The notes beneath the pieces are model-generated. The model searched no databases. It was given only the letters and a program-made list of their open reading frames with translations, and was not told the DNA's origin. Made by a program: the position numbers and the translations under genes. Shown here piece by piece: positions 6,339 through 6,963 of a stretch of DNA of 6,963 bases (position 1 is the first letter of the stretch; each line of letters starts with the position of its first letter). Origin of the DNA: Globobulimina sp. (taxonomy: Eukaryota > Foraminifera > Rotaliida); the NCBI GenBank assembly GCA_003354225.1, contig PIVH01000213.1, positions 1-6,963 on the forward strand, given 5' to 3'.

Positions 6339-6960
6339 TATGGGTCATTCCTGAAGTCATTTGTTTCAATCCGGTTATATACGGCTTATACTTGACACCC
6401 ACTGCAGTCGTAATTGAGTCAAAATGAAAGCGATTTAATCCTCCAATCGTGAATACTTCTGCTTCATTGCTGAAATCACTCAGCCATTGCATGTCAAAGC
6501 AACATACTTTCTGCATCGCAGCAAAGCCATCTTCGAATATTTTAAAAACCCATGTTTTTACATCAATGTTCAAGTCCAACACAATGCCCTTTTGGTCGCA
6601 AAAATTTATGGCCGCAGTATAACTTCTGCTCGTACTGCACGGCCCTTTAATATAAGCAAACAATGTCTCAAAGTCCATCACTGCACTAATTCCATGATAC
6701 AAATTAATATGGTTTCCTTCGCCGACAGCGTCCATTCCAAAACATTCCACGCATTCTCTTAACCGTCTACCGAGCCAATAATACTCGCGATGCCTCTTTT
6801 TAATATCTCTGATATGTTCGCCTTTGGATTTGGGCCAATATGTTTTACTGAATTCTCTCTGCAAATCGTCATAATTGCAATAGACCATTGCAGAAATAAT
6901 ATGTTCTTTTGTGAGCGGATCGTTCTCTTTCATTTCATAATACTTTGCTGATTTCGTCAT
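6298..6960 (-). CDS. ADP-ribosyltransferase-like protein, N-terminal part
   Basis: The frame encodes 220 residues from ATG 6958-6960. The three bases beyond it (CCA) are open, so the true start may lie off the right edge. The ART-like signatures are LYHGIS (87-92), GPCSTSRSYTAA (106-117) with the STS that in R-S-E transferases supports NAD binding, a hydrophobic strand GIVLDLNI (125-132), and DMQWLSDFSNEAEVFTIGG (156-174), where E166-x-E168 fits the catalytic ExE loop. The usual Arg of the R-S-E class is His (H89), as in PARP-type LxHG motifs. The preceding helical part has NDPLTKEHIISAMVYCNYDDL (13-33), which from memory recurs in a large family of rhizarian and foraminiferan proteins. ADP-ribosylation activity is an inference. 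The frame ends at TGA 6298 just after YITGLKQMTSGM, while the adjacent frame carries the continuation. Confidence 0.72.
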   Translation of the reverse strand: MTKSAKYYEMKENDPLTKEHIISAMVYCNYDDLQREFSKTYWPKSKGEHIRDIKKRHREYYWLGRRLRECVECFGMDAVGEGNHINLYHGISAVMDFETLFAYIKGPCSTSRSYTAAINFCDQKGIVLDLNIDVKTWVFKIFEDGFAAMQKVCCFDMQWLSDFSNEAEVFTIGGLNRFHFDSITTAVGVKYKPYITGLKQMTSGMTHSGFDEFAYSQHTI

Positions 6961-6963
6961 TGG

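Noticed and set aside
1-6963. Giant virus or bacterial origin
   Set aside because: Three AT-rich introns in one gene, separately promoted genes on both strands and no ribosome binding sites favour a eukaryotic nuclear genome, although an integrated viral segment is not formally excluded.

Overview
The window looks like nuclear DNA from a unicellular eukaryote. It is AT-rich, roughly one third GC by eye. Genes are closely packed on both strands and starts have an A-rich context (AAAATGGC). One gene can only be read through three short AT-rich introns (64, 72 and 64 nt, all GTTA...AG). There are no Shine-Dalgarno-led operons, tRNAs, rRNAs, CRISPR arrays or insertion sequences. The protein families (DUF4419, a DUF4246-like 2-oxoglutarate oxygenase, an ADP-ribosyltransferase-like fold, C2H2 fingers) are of the kind expanded in amoeboid and rhizarian protists. 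From memory, the ART-like protein resembles large paralogue families of foraminifera such as Reticulomyxa. That placement is an inference and was not searched. A giant virus is less likely because of the spliceosomal-type introns.

Layout, left to right. (1) 1-1529, minus: the 5' part of a long C2H2 zinc-finger gene whose 3' end lies off the left edge. It has three and a bit copies of a three-finger module, and the frame is broken near its start. (2) 1530-1707: a short intergenic region. (3) 1708-2735, minus: a four-exon gene for a 275-residue protein with a leucine-zipper-like coiled coil and a C-terminal UBA-like domain. (4) 2736-2849: a compact divergent promoter region. (5) 2850-4157, plus: an intact DUF4419 protein. 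(6) 4158-4198: a 41-bp convergent gap. (7) 4199-5467, minus: a DUF4246-like 2OG-Fe(II) oxygenase. (8) 5468-5558: an intergenic region. (9) 5559-6960, minus: an ART-like protein in two overlapping frames, needing a short intron or an indel to join; it may continue past the right edge.

There is no evidence that these genes form one pathway. Two encode probable nuclear or DNA-associated proteins (finger array, zipper/UBA) and two encode probable protein- or small-molecule-modifying enzymes (2OG oxygenase, ART-like). The most unusual item is the finger array, whose modules repeat the Cys spacing series CX2C, CX3C, CX8C. Next are the ART-like domain, which combines a PARP-style 'LYHG' with an 'STS' and an 'ExE' motif, and the zipper-plus-UBA architecture reconstructed across introns.
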